Assembly (NCBI RefSeq): GCF_039527675.1
Contig: NZ_BAAAKI010000013.1
Location: 162,582 to 226,581 of the forward strand
Length of the DNA: 64,000 bases
Source of the DNA: Luteococcus sanguinis
Lineage (GTDB): Bacteria > Actinomycetota > Actinomycetes > Propionibacteriales > Propionibacteriaceae
Reading direction: 5' to 3'
The notes beneath the pieces were generated by a model, which was given only the letters and a program-made list of their open reading frames with translations, did no database searches and was not told the DNA's origin. The position numbers and the translations under genes were made by a program. Of the stretch, positions 17,632 through 25,387 are shown one piece after another. Each line of letters starts with the position of its first letter. Position 1 is the stretch's first letter.

Positions 17632-18432
17632 TCAGCCGAGCTGGCGCTTGGCCTGCTCGAGCCGATCTGCAATCGTGCCCTGGATGATCTCATTGCCCAG
17701 CTCCACCCGGACGCCGCCGATGACCTCGGGATCGATCGTGAACTGGAGGTCGACCTGGCGGCCGGCGATGCTGCTCAGCGCGACCTGGAGCCGGGCCTTC
17801 TGCTCGTCGGTCATCTCTCGGGCGACGGTCACCTTGGCAACGTCGCGGTTGCGCAGCTGCGCGGCGAGGGCCAGGTAGCCGTCGACCGTCGTCTCGAAGT
17901 TGCGGTTGCGTCCAGCCGCCGCACGGGAGGCCAGGGAGCTGGTCCACCCAGTGGCCTTGCCGGCCAACAGGTTGCGGACGAGTTCCTGCCGGCCCGACAG
18001 AGGGCGGCTGCGGTCGCTCAGTGCCGCACGGAGCTCCGGGGAGCCCTGGACGGTCTGGGCGAACCGGAAGAGCTCGTCGGTGACCTCGTCCAGCTGGCCG
18101 TGGGCCTGTGCACTGGACAGCTCGGCCCGGACGGCCTGGCGCTCGACGGCGTCGACCAGCGAGCGGCCCGAACGCCAGCGCAGGCCAGCAGCCTGCACCA
18201 GGAGGTCCAGGGCCTGCCCGCCGACCTTTCCCTCGAACAACCGACGAGCCAGCCCCTGCTTGGCCTGCGAAGAGGCCGCAGGATCGGTGAACGCCCGCTT
18301 GAGCGCGGACTGGGAGTCAATCGCGTCAACGAGAGCGAACAACTCCCCCGGCGTGGCGAAGTCGAGCTGCTGGGAATCCAGCACCTTGTCGAGCTCACCC
18401 TGCCGGGACTCTTCGGTTGCACTGAGGGTCAT
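17632..18432 (-). CDS. atpH: ATP synthase F1 delta subunit
   Basis: The 266-residue peripheral-stalk subunit joins F1 to the b subunit. At about 270 residues it has the long actinobacterial form with an N-terminal extension before the OSCP-like domain. The C-terminal pattern VDLQFTIDPEVIGGVRVELG is diagnostic. Its ATG overlaps the atpF stop by 4 bases (ATGA). Confidence 0.95.
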   Translation of the reverse strand: MTLSATEESRQGELDKVLDSQQLDFATPGELFALVDAIDSQSALKRAFTDPAASSQAKQGLARRLFEGKVGGQALDLLVQAAGLRWRSGRSLVDAVERQAVRAELSSAQAHGQLDEVTDELFRFAQTVQGSPELRAALSDRSRPLSGRQELVRNLLAGKATGWTSSLASRAAAGRNRNFETTVDGYLALAAQLRNRDVAKVTVAREMTDEQKARLQVALSSIAGRQVDLQFTIDPEVIGGVRVELGNEIIQGTIADRLEQAKRQLG

Positions 18433-18995
18433 ACCGTCTGCCTCTGCTCGCTCGTGGACTCCAGCTCGGCCAGGAAGCGGTCGACCGTGCCGCGGACGCG
18501 GACGTCGTCGTCGAGGGACTCCCCGACGATGCGTCCGGCCAGCGTCGTGGCCAGGCCGCCGACCTCACCCTTGAGCTGGTTCAGGGCCTGCTCGCGCTCG
18601 GCCGAAACCTGGGCACGGGCAGATTCCACGATCCGGGTGGATTCCTTGGTCGCCTGATCCCGCATCTCGGCAAGGATCTGGGCGCCCTGGTTCTTGGCCT
18701 CCTCGCGGATGCGAGCGGCCTCGTCTCGGGCCTCCGAGAGCTGGGCGGCGTACTGCGAACGCGCAGCCTCCGCCTCGGCCTGGGCGCGCTCGGCGCGCTC
18801 CATGCCTCCCTGAATGGCGTCCGCACGCTCCGCATACATCTTCTCGAAGGCCGGTACGACCCACTTGGCCAGAACGGCCCACACGAGGCCGACCAGGATG
18901 AGGCCGATGAACAGCTCGGAGAGATGGTGCGGCAGCAGCGGGCCCAGGTCCAGCTCCTGAGGCACCCACATGAGGGGCACCATGAGGGGGCTCAC
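18429..18995 (-). CDS. atpF: ATP synthase Fo b subunit
   Basis: The product is 188 residues from a GTG whose GTGA overlaps the atpE stop; internal ATGs at 18983 and 18971 are alternatives. It has one N-terminal membrane helix (ELFIGLILVGLVWAVLAKWV) and a long charged coiled coil that forms the peripheral stalk. The coupling to atpE favours the GTG, but the weak sequence before the helix leaves the start uncertain. Confidence 0.93.
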   Translation of the reverse strand: MSPLMVPLMWVPQELDLGPLLPHHLSELFIGLILVGLVWAVLAKWVVPAFEKMYAERADAIQGGMERAERAQAEAEAARSQYAAQLSEARDEAARIREEAKNQGAQILAEMRDQATKESTRIVESARAQVSAEREQALNQLKGEVGGLATTLAGRIVGESLDDDVRVRGTVDRFLAELESTSEQRQTV

Positions 18996-19213
18996 TTGAT
19001 GACGAACGCGAGGGCGATCGCGATGATGGCGAGGGCCTCGACGACGGCCATGCCGATGAACGCGGTGCCCATCATGGCGCCACGGGCCTCAGGCTGGCGG
19101 GCGGTGCCGTTGATGACCGAGGCGAAGATCCAGGCCACGCCAAGGGCCGGGCCGAGGGTGGCCAGGGCGTAGCCGATCATGTTGATCGAGCCCGCGATTT
19201 CCATGGGGGTCAT
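18992..19213 (-). CDS. atpE: ATP synthase Fo c subunit
   Basis: This 73-residue proteolipid has two membrane helices joined by the polar loop ARQPEAR. The ion-carrying acid is Glu59 in GMAVVEALAII. The residue after the Glu is Ala and the upstream Gln of sodium-type rings is absent, so proton coupling is expected. AAAGGAAACAAC precedes the ATG at 19213, a strong ribosome binding site that suits the high copy number of this subunit. An AU-rich hairpin lies just upstream. Confidence 0.97.
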   Translation of the reverse strand: MTPMEIAGSINMIGYALATLGPALGVAWIFASVINGTARQPEARGAMMGTAFIGMAVVEALAIIAIALAFVIK

Positions 19214-19232
19214 GTTGTTTCCTTTCGGAGTT

Positions 19233-19252
19233 TTTCTTCGGTGGTGAAGAAA
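19233..19252 (-). other. Intercistronic hairpin between atpB and atpE
   Basis: TTTCTTC and GAAGAAA pair perfectly across a 6-base loop, unusually AT-rich for this genome, 19 bases upstream of the atpE start. It may tune atpE translation or mRNA stability so that many c subunits are made per a subunit. Confidence 0.45.
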
Positions 19253-19265
19253 GCTTTGGGTGGGG

Positions 19266-20084
19266 TCAGTGCTCGTCCGCAATGGACGAACTCACGTACT
19301 GGGCCGTGAGGACGGTGAAGATGTAGGCCTGCAGCGCTCCGACGAAGAGCTCCAGGAAGAGGATGGCGAAGCTGAACAGCAGCGAGACACCGCCAGCAAC
19401 GCGGTGGATGGCCGGGCCGTGGGTCAGCAGGTAGGCGCCGCCGACGACGAACACGAGGACGACCAGGTGGCCGGCGAACATGTTGGCGAACAGACGCAGG
19501 GCCAGCGTGACCGGGCGGACGATGAAGTTCGACAAGAACTCCAGCGGGATCAGCAGCGGCAGCAGGTAGCCCGGGGCGCCCGGCGGGATCAGCGAGCGCT
19601 TGAGGTAACCGCCCACGCCGTGCTTGGCGAAACCAGCACCCATGTACATGATCCAGGACAACAGCGCGACCGCGTAGGCGTAGCCGATGTTCGAGAAGGT
19701 CGGCAGCATGAAGAGGAAGAACTCGCCGAACCAGTTGTTGACCAGGATGAAGCTGAAGACGGCCAGCAGGTAGGGCAGGAACTTGCGGAAGTCATGGCCG
19801 AGGGTGTCGCGAGCCACGCCATTGCGGATGAACTCGTACACATACTCGAAGAAGAACTGGCCCTTGGTCGGCTTGACGCCGAGCTTGCGCGAGCCCCACA
19901 GCCAGAAGGCGATCACCAGCAGTGCGGCGATGATCGCCTGCATGGCTGGCTTGGTCAGCCAGTCAATCCCCCAGTTGCCGTCGAACTGGAACGACTCCAC
20001 GCCGGGCGACTGGTAGCCGCCCTCACCGTGCGCCTCGGTCTCCAGGGGAAGGATGTTCAGCAGATGCAGTGACAGCTGCAGCAT
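19266..20084 (-). CDS. atpB: ATP synthase Fo a subunit
   Basis: The 272-residue membrane subunit forms the proton half-channels. The essential arginine is in RPVTLALRLFANMFAGH. Five to six hydrophobic helices are evident. ATG at 20084 is preferred to the GTG one codon earlier; GGAG lies 10 bases upstream. First of the structural atp genes after two small membrane proteins. Confidence 0.97.
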   Translation of the reverse strand: MLQLSLHLLNILPLETEAHGEGGYQSPGVESFQFDGNWGIDWLTKPAMQAIIAALLVIAFWLWGSRKLGVKPTKGQFFFEYVYEFIRNGVARDTLGHDFRKFLPYLLAVFSFILVNNWFGEFFLFMLPTFSNIGYAYAVALLSWIMYMGAGFAKHGVGGYLKRSLIPPGAPGYLLPLLIPLEFLSNFIVRPVTLALRLFANMFAGHLVVLVFVVGGAYLLTHGPAIHRVAGGVSLLFSFAILFLELFVGALQAYIFTVLTAQYVSSSIADEH

Positions 20085-20103
20085 CACAGGTCAGCTCCCT
20101 TGT

Positions 20104-20358
20104 TCACGTGCGGCTCCCATAACGCTTGATGATCGAGTAGACGCTGAAGCACAGTCCGATGATCAGACCGAGCGGCAACATCCAGTTCTGGTGCAGATAG
20201 TGGTCTGCGAGCCACCCGAGGCCGCCGTAGAACAGCAGACCCGAGATGACGTAGCTGAGCACGAGCATGCCGTCGTCACCCGTCGGTTCCGTCGCCTCGT
20301 TGCGCGATTGCTTCTCCATACCGGGGGCGACATTACCAGTGACGAGATGGTTGTTCAC
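20104..20358 (-). CDS. AtpZ/AtpI-like small membrane protein
   Basis: This 84-residue protein with two membrane helices (MLVLSYVISGLLFYGGLGWL, and a second around LGLIIGLCFSVYSII) resembles the AtpZ/AtpI family located in front of bacterial atp operons, proposed to help c-ring assembly or Mg transport. Its ATG at 20358 overlaps the previous stop by 4 bases; an internal ATG (20319, MEKQSRNEA) is a possible alternative. Confidence 0.7.
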   Translation of the reverse strand: MNNHLVTGNVAPGMEKQSRNEATEPTGDDGMLVLSYVISGLLFYGGLGWLADHYLHQNWMLPLGLIIGLCFSVYSIIKRYGSRT

Positions 20359-20909
20359 CTCGAACCACCGCCCCTGGGAGGCTCACCCGCGGGAGTCCCT
20401 TGCCGGCGGCCAACAGAGCCGCTTCGACTGGTGTCCGTGCGCGCCCGCCACTGGGAGTCGAAGACGCTCACGCGCTGGTGGGCATGGGTCCACAGGACTC
20501 CCCCCAGCCAGCCGGCGAGCACCGCGAGGGCACCCACCATGACGCAGGTCCGGTCCAGGAGCGGTTCCACGCGTTCCTGGTGCTCCATGGCCAGCCAGAG
20601 CATCCCACCGAGAACGGCCACCCGGGCCAGGTAGGAGCCCAGCACGAGCACCATCCCGTTCGAGTCAGCCATGCCCGCGGCAACCATCTGGACGGCCTGC
20701 CCGGAGGCGGCGAACAGCAAGACGATGACGCCCGCCGCCGCGGCATTGAGCGCGCCCACTCCCCCGTGTGCCATCCCACAACCGGCGGCCGCGACGAGCA
20801 GTGCGACATTGGCGGCTCCGAAGCCGCCCCGCAGCATGCCCAGACACAACGCCTCACCTTGATGCAGGGGCAGCCGAGGGGTTCGGTCAACAGCGGCCAT
20901 GGCAGTCAT
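20355..20909 (-). CDS. Four-helix membrane protein heading the atp operon
   Basis: This 184-residue protein has about four hydrophobic segments (for example GGFGAANVALLVAAAGCGMA, AAAAGVIVLLFAASGQAVQM, MVLVLGSYLARVAVLGGMLW) and a basic, Gly/Pro-rich C-terminus. Topology and position match the poorly conserved AtpI-like gene often found first in actinobacterial atp operons. No motif fixes a function. It is translationally coupled to the AtpZ-like gene. Confidence 0.6.
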   Translation of the reverse strand: MTAMAAVDRTPRLPLHQGEALCLGMLRGGFGAANVALLVAAAGCGMAHGGVGALNAAAAGVIVLLFAASGQAVQMVAAGMADSNGMVLVLGSYLARVAVLGGMLWLAMEHQERVEPLLDRTCVMVGALAVLAGWLGGVLWTHAHQRVSVFDSQWRARTDTSRSGSVGRRQGTPAGEPPRGGGSR

Positions 20910-20968
20910 TCGGTGACGCGTCCTGTCCGCCGGATGTCCGGCTCACTAGGAGTTTGGGTTGCTTGTGA

Positions 20969-20998
20969 AACCTAGCACAAGAGATCTCTTGATGTCGA
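20969..20998 (-). promoter_or_regulatory. Predicted ATP synthase operon promoter with an operator in its spacer
   Basis: On the minus strand TCGACA (20998-20993), an 18-base spacer and TAGGTT (20974-20969) form a good sigma-A-type promoter; TGC before TAGGTT gives an extended -10. A perfect 14-bp palindrome, CAAGAGATCTCTTG (20978-20991), fills the spacer. About 60 bases separate the -10 from the first start codon at 20909. Confidence 0.6.
20978..20991. promoter_or_regulatory. Perfect 14-bp palindrome, candidate operator
   Basis: CAAGAGATCTCTTG equals its own complement and is AT-rich for this genome. It lies between the -35 and -10 of the predicted atp promoter, so a bound dimer could block or remodel the promoter. 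A second small inverted repeat (GATGT-CGAA-ACATC, 20991-21004) abuts it behind the wecA stop. Confidence 0.55.
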
Positions 20999-21004
20999 AA
21001 CATC

Positions 21005-22096
21005 TCACGCCCGCCGCGGTCGGGGCCAGGTGAGGGCCGTCGCCACCAGGAGAGCCACGACCAGCCCGAGGACTGCCCACCAACCCGGGGCGAGACCCAC
21101 TGCGATGGCACCAAAGCTGATGATCGCGGTCCACAGGTACATCAGCAACGCGGCGCGGGTCTGGGAGTGGCCCAGTTGCAGCAGGCGATGGTGCAGGTGC
21201 TGCTTGTCGGCCACGAACCACCACGTGCCGTTCATCGTCCGTCGGGCATAGGCCAGCACGAGATCGAGTAGCGGCAGCGCGAGGACGGCAAAGGGCAGCA
21301 CGATGGGCAGGTAGGCAGTCACCAGGCCGGCGCCCCTCGCGTTGAGTCCCGAAGCGTCGATCTGCCCGGTCAGCGAGATGGTGGACGCTGCCAGGAGCAG
21401 CCCCAGCAGCATCGAGCCCGAATCGCCCATGAACATCCGGGCGGGGAAGAAGTTGTGCGGCAGGAAGCCGAGGCAAACACCCGCGATGGTGACGGTGACC
21501 AGGCTGGCGGTGGTGGCCAGAACCAGGTCCTGTTCATGGGCCAGGAGGTAGGTGTAGCTGAAGAAGGCAAGCCCACCGATCGCCACCACTCCCCCGGCGA
21601 GCCCGTCCAGCCCGTCCACGAAGTTGATGGCGTTCACGCAGACGAAGATGAAGATGACCGTGATCAGGATGGAGGTTGCGTTGTCGAGGACGATGATCCG
21701 CTGGGGCAGCGCGATCCAGAACATCCGCACGCCGTTGACGACCACGATGCCAGCGGCCAGCACCTGGCCAGCGGCCTTGGCCAGTGCCGGCAGGTCGAAG
21801 ACGTCGTCCAACACCCCCACGACGCAGATCACCGACGCCGCGATCAGGATCGCTCGGGCGTCATGGGCGACCACCGCATGTCGGGACAGGAAGGGCAGTT
21901 GAGCGGCCAGCAGGAAGGCCGCCGCAACCCCGCCCAGCATCGCCAAGCCTCCCAGGTAGGGAATTGGCACGGCGTGCACATCCCGGGCGCGGACCGGCGC
22001 CACCGCGCCCACCTTGATGGCGACACGGCGGCACATGCCGCACAGGAGGTAGGTGGTCGATGCGGCGGTCAGCAGGACCAGGAGGTATTCACGCAT
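21005..22096 (-). CDS. wecA: MraY/WecA-family glycosyl-1-phosphate transferase
   Basis: This 363-residue polytopic enzyme transfers a sugar-1-phosphate (GlcNAc-1-P in WecA) from UDP-sugar to polyprenyl phosphate, starting arabinogalactan-, teichoic-acid- or polysaccharide-type wall polymers. Conserved motifs are VGVLDDVFDL (DDxxD), NFVDGLDGLAGG, FMGDSGSMLLG and the HLHHRLLQLG histidines. Its position between tsaC and atp is the normal actinobacterial arrangement. The start at 22096 lies inside the end of tsaC (8-base overlap). Confidence 0.93.
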   Translation of the reverse strand: MREYLLVLLTAASTTYLLCGMCRRVAIKVGAVAPVRARDVHAVPIPYLGGLAMLGGVAAAFLLAAQLPFLSRHAVVAHDARAILIAASVICVVGVLDDVFDLPALAKAAGQVLAAGIVVVNGVRMFWIALPQRIIVLDNATSILITVIFIFVCVNAINFVDGLDGLAGGVVAIGGLAFFSYTYLLAHEQDLVLATTASLVTVTIAGVCLGFLPHNFFPARMFMGDSGSMLLGLLLAASTISLTGQIDASGLNARGAGLVTAYLPIVLPFAVLALPLLDLVLAYARRTMNGTWWFVADKQHLHHRLLQLGHSQTRAALLMYLWTAIISFGAIAVGLAPGWWAVLGLVVALLVATALTWPRPRRA

Positions 22097-22946
22097 CCAC
22101 ACCCTCGTCGGGCGCGTCGGATGCGGCCTCGACCGGATCGGTGCCAGCGGGCTCAGAAGCATCGGCAGGGGTCGCGGACTCCTCGGGGGACTCGATGCCC
22201 TCCACGAAGGGGGCGACCTCGTGGATCAGCTCCAGCGAGAGGGCACCTTGGCGAACGACCTTGCCCAGGCTGGTCGAGACGAAGTCGATGATGGTCGACG
22301 GGGTCTCGCCGGGGGTGGCACCGGCGTCGAGGTAGACCTGCACCCGGTTGCCGAGCTGGCCCACCGCGTCGTCGATGTTCGTCGACGAGGGCTTGCCGGA
22401 GACATTGGCCGAGCTGACGGCAAGGGGGCCGGTGCGCCGGAGCAGGTCGCGGGTGAAGTCGTGGTCGGGAACGCGGACGGCGATGGTGCCACGGGTCTCC
22501 CCCAGGTCGATTCGCAGATGGGGCTGCGCCTGGACGATGAGGGTCAGGGCCCCGGGCCAGTAGGCCTGCGCCAGGCGCATTGCGTGCGAGGGGATCTCGT
22601 CGGCCAGCGCCTCGAACATACCCACCTCGGCCACCAGCACGGGCGGTGGCATGTCGCGTCCGCGTTCCTTGGCGTCGAGCAGACGCTGCACCGAGGCCGC
22701 CGAGAAGGCGTCCGAACCGATCCCGTAGACGGTGTCGGTGGGCAGCACGATGCACTCCCCGGCCGCGATCGCAGCCTGTGCCGCAGCAAGCGCCTCACCC
22801 GCCTCCGAGGTGACGTCGAAGCGGCGCCAGGTTGACTCGTCGGGGCCACCAGCCTCGCTCTGGGATTCGTCGCCCTCGATCTCAGTGGCGTCCAGCTCTG
22901 GATCGACAGGTGCGTCGGTGGGAGGAAGGTCAGTCACGAGGAACAT
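22089..22946 (-). CDS. tsaC: L-threonylcarbamoyladenylate synthase
   Basis: This Sua5/YwlC/TsaC-family enzyme makes threonylcarbamoyl-AMP for the universal t6A37 tRNA modification. Signatures are IVLPTDTVYGIG, the KERGRDMPPPVLV loop, VRVPDH and GPLAVSSANVSG. The 285-residue protein has acidic, Pro/Ala-rich extensions at both ends and no Sua5 C-terminal domain. ATG at 22946 or a GTG three codons later (22937, with AGGA 8 bases ahead) could be the true start. Confidence 0.94.
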   Translation of the reverse strand: MFLVTDLPPTDAPVDPELDATEIEGDESQSEAGGPDESTWRRFDVTSEAGEALAAAQAAIAAGECIVLPTDTVYGIGSDAFSAASVQRLLDAKERGRDMPPPVLVAEVGMFEALADEIPSHAMRLAQAYWPGALTLIVQAQPHLRIDLGETRGTIAVRVPDHDFTRDLLRRTGPLAVSSANVSGKPSSTNIDDAVGQLGNRVQVYLDAGATPGETPSTIIDFVSTSLGKVVRQGALSLELIHEVAPFVEGIESPEESATPADASEPAGTDPVEAASDAPDEGVDA

Positions 22947-22967
22947 CCTGCCACGCCCAAGGGCGGC

Positions 22968-23822
22968 TCAGCGGTCGCGTCGGGTGCCACGGCGGGCGGT
23001 GACGAAGCGTGGACGGCCGGCGAGGTCACGGTTGTCGGCCACCTCCGTGAAGCCACCGTGGTCCACGAAGACCTGCGGCGCCGAGCGCTCCTGCACCTCG
23101 GCATGCTCGCTGCACACCAGGCCTCCGGCGCGCAGCAGGCGCGCGGCGGTGCGGGCGACGACCCGGGTGGCGTCCAGACCGTCATCTCCTGACCACAGCG
23201 CCAACGCCGGGTCATGGTCGCGCACGTCGGCGGCGACGGACTCCCAGGCCTCGAGCGGAATGTACGGCGGATTGGAGATCACCAGGTCGACGCTGCCGTC
23301 GAGTTCGGCGAAGGCGAGCGCCATGTCACCTGGTCGCAGGTCGACGCCCGTCCCGGCGAGATTGCGCTGGGCAAAGTCGAATGCGGAGTCATCGAGTTCC
23401 ACGGCATGGATGCGGGCGGACGGCAGTTCGTCCGCGATGGCCTTGGAAATGGCCCCGGATCCCGCGCAGAGCTCCACGACGACGGGTTCATTCACGCCCT
23501 GCAACTCATCGATGGCCCATCCGGTCATCACCTCGGTTTCGGGACGAGGAATGAAGACCCCCGGGCCCACCTCCAGGCGCACGTGACGGAAGAATGCCTC
23601 CCCGGTCAGGTGCTGCACGGGGATGCCCTGCGCTCGCTGCGCGATCAGCTCATCCATCTGGTGGCGCTGCTCCTGGGTCACCTCGGTGGCCAGCACCAGC
23701 CTGGACGGATCGACGCGCAGCACATGGGCCAGCAGGGTGCGGGCCTCCGCGGCCGGTGAGGGAGCACCGGCGTCGGTCAGGGTTCGAACGGCGGCCGACA
23801 GCAGCGCTGACGGACGAGTCAC
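22968..23822 (-). CDS. prmC: Peptide chain release factor N5-glutamine methyltransferase
   Basis: The 284-residue SAM-dependent enzyme methylates the Gln of the GGQ motif of release factors. It shows the N-terminal helical domain, the SAM loop VVELCAGSGAISKAIA and the catalytic NPPYIP. It follows its substrate gene prfA with a 4-base ATGA overlap, a widely conserved coupling. Confidence 0.96.
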   Translation of the reverse strand: MTRPSALLSAAVRTLTDAGAPSPAAEARTLLAHVLRVDPSRLVLATEVTQEQRHQMDELIAQRAQGIPVQHLTGEAFFRHVRLEVGPGVFIPRPETEVMTGWAIDELQGVNEPVVVELCAGSGAISKAIADELPSARIHAVELDDSAFDFAQRNLAGTGVDLRPGDMALAFAELDGSVDLVISNPPYIPLEAWESVAADVRDHDPALALWSGDDGLDATRVVARTAARLLRAGGLVCSEHAEVQERSAPQVFVDHGGFTEVADNRDLAGRPRFVTARRGTRRDR

Positions 23823-24907
23823 TGCGCGCCGCCCTGCAGGCGTTCCGCCAGGTCAGCGGCCTGCAGCGCCTCTACGACCGGGCCGAGGTCACCGTCGAGC
23901 ACCTGGTCCAGGTTGTGGGCCTTGAAACCGATCCGGTGGTCGGCGATCCGGTTCTCCGGGAAGTTGTAGGTGCGGATGCGCTCGGAACGGTCCACGGTTC
24001 GCACCTGCGAGCGTCGCGCCGCCGAGGCATCGGCAGCGGCCCGTTCGTCGGCGAGTTGCACAAGCCGTGAGCGCAGGATGCGCATCGCCTGCTCCTTGTT
24101 CTGCAGCTGGGACCGCTCGTTCTGACAGGTGACGACGATCCCCGTGGGCAGATGGGTGAGGCGCACGGCCGAGTCGGTGGTGTTGACGCCCTGACCGCCC
24201 TTGCCCGAGCTGCGGTAGACGTCGACGCGCAGGTCGTCCTCGTTCACCTCGACCGCGTCGTCGTCGTCCACGTCGGGCATCACCAGGACGCCAGCCGCCG
24301 AGGTGTGGATGCGGCCCTGGCTCTCGGTCACGGGCACTCGCTGCACGCGGTGCACACCGCCCTCGAACTTGAGCGCGCCGTAGGGCATGGTCTCGGGGTC
24401 GCCAGCTCCAGGGGCCTTCACGGCGATGGTGACGGTCTTGTAGCCACCCAGGTCGGTGCCCTGCTCGTCGAGGGCCTCGACCTTCCAGCCTCGACGTTCG
24501 GCGTAGCGGGAGTACATCCGCAGCAGGTCGCCGGCGAACAGCGCGGACTCCTCACCACCCTCGCCGGACTTGATCTCCACGATCGCATCCAGCGAGTCGT
24601 GCGGGTCACGCGGCGCCAGCAGGGCGGTCAGCCGGTCGTCGGTGCGTTCCAGCTGCGAGGTCAGTTCGTCGGCCTCAACGGTAAAGGCCTCGTCCTCGTC
24701 AGCGAGTTCGCGGGCAGCCGCGAGGTCGTCGGCAAGCTGCTGGTGCTCGGCCAGTGCCTTGATGATCGGGGTCAGTTCCGCGTAACGCCGGCCAACGCGC
24801 CTTGATCGGGCCGGGTTGGCGTGCAGGCCCGGGTCGGCAAGCTGGCGTTCGAGGTCGGCGAACTCGTCACGCAGGGCACTCACCTGGCTGGTGGAGGGGT
24901 CGAACAC
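23819..24907 (-). CDS. prfA: Peptide chain release factor 1
   Basis: This 362-residue factor terminates translation at UAA and UAG. The GGQ motif is in SSGKGGQGVNTTDSAVR. The start is a GTG at 24907 with GGGAG 5 bases upstream; the frame is open further upstream but runs through a 14-bp tandem repeat and the rpmE terminator, so those codons are not used. The C-terminal RTYNFPENRIADHRIGF is typical. Confidence 0.96.
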   Translation of the reverse strand: MFDPSTSQVSALRDEFADLERQLADPGLHANPARSRRVGRRYAELTPIIKALAEHQQLADDLAAARELADEDEAFTVEADELTSQLERTDDRLTALLAPRDPHDSLDAIVEIKSGEGGEESALFAGDLLRMYSRYAERRGWKVEALDEQGTDLGGYKTVTIAVKAPGAGDPETMPYGALKFEGGVHRVQRVPVTESQGRIHTSAAGVLVMPDVDDDDAVEVNEDDLRVDVYRSSGKGGQGVNTTDSAVRLTHLPTGIVVTCQNERSQLQNKEQAMRILRSRLVQLADERAAADASAARRSQVRTVDRSERIRTYNFPENRIADHRIGFKAHNLDQVLDGDLGPVVEALQAADLAERLQGGAQ

Positions 24908-24937
24908 TGCTGCTCCCGGGGACGTGGGCGTGCCTGT

Positions 24938-24989
24938 GGAAACGACGTGGGGGAAACGACGTGGGGGAAACGACGTGGGGGAAACGACG
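24938..24989. repeat. 14-bp tandem repeat, 3.7 copies
   Basis: GGAAACGACGTGGG repeats exactly three times (24938, 24952, 24966) and then 10 further bases. It sits between the rpmE terminator and prfA, starting 31 bases upstream of the prfA start. Perfect identity suggests recent slippage. Confidence 0.95.
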
Positions 24990-24990
24990 A

Positions 24991-25026
24991 GCGCCGGGAC
25001 AGGTCCAAGGGACCTGCGCCCGGCGC
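24991..25026 (-). terminator. Terminator behind rpmE
   Basis: GCGCCGGG pairs with CCCGGCGC (8 bp), enclosing a small internal loop and a second 6-bp stem (AGGTCC/GGACCT) with a 3-base loop. It starts 13 bases after the rpmE stop. Confidence 0.75.
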
Positions 25027-25038
25027 TCGGCTGGATGA

Positions 25039-25248
25039 CTACTTCTTCGCGGCGTAACGACGCTCGAAGCGGGCCACGCGGCCGCCCGTGTCGAGGATCT
25101 TCTGCTTGCCGGTGTAGAAGGGGTGGCACTCGGCGCACACGTCGGCGCTCAGCTGGCCGCCCTTGGCGGTGGAGCGCGTGGTGAAGGTGGCGCCACAAGT
25201 GCACGTCACCGTGGTCTCGTTGTAATCGGGGTGGATACCCTGCTTCAT
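25039..25248 (-). CDS. rpmE: 50S ribosomal protein bL31
   Basis: This 69-residue ribosomal protein starts MKQGIHPDYNETTVTC. The zinc-binding cysteines are present (TCTCGA and CAECHPFYTGKQ), so it is the C+ zinc form used when zinc is sufficient. AGGAG lies 5 bases before the ATG. It lies between rho and prfA as in most Actinobacteria. Confidence 0.97.
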   Translation of the reverse strand: MKQGIHPDYNETTVTCTCGATFTTRSTAKGGQLSADVCAECHPFYTGKQKILDTGGRVARFERRYAAKK

Positions 25249-25387
25249 GTCTTCTCCTTGATGGGTTTGTGTGCCGGGTCGCCTGCATGAAGGGCGGCGT
25301 GAACCGGCACCGACGGACAATTTTGCCCGCTCCAGTGGTGAATCGCCAAATGCCGCGGAATTGTTCCCGCGGCACCGGCAATCGGGC

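Noticed and set aside
18992..19213. Sodium-type ATP synthase c ring
   Set aside because: The residue after the essential Glu59 is Ala rather than Ser or Thr, and the upstream Gln ligand is missing; the site fits proton transport.
23819..25381. A release factor 1 extended to 520 residues
   Set aside because: The extra upstream codons run through the 14-bp tandem repeat, the rpmE terminator and antisense rpmE; the GTG at 24907 has a good ribosome binding site and gives the normal length.
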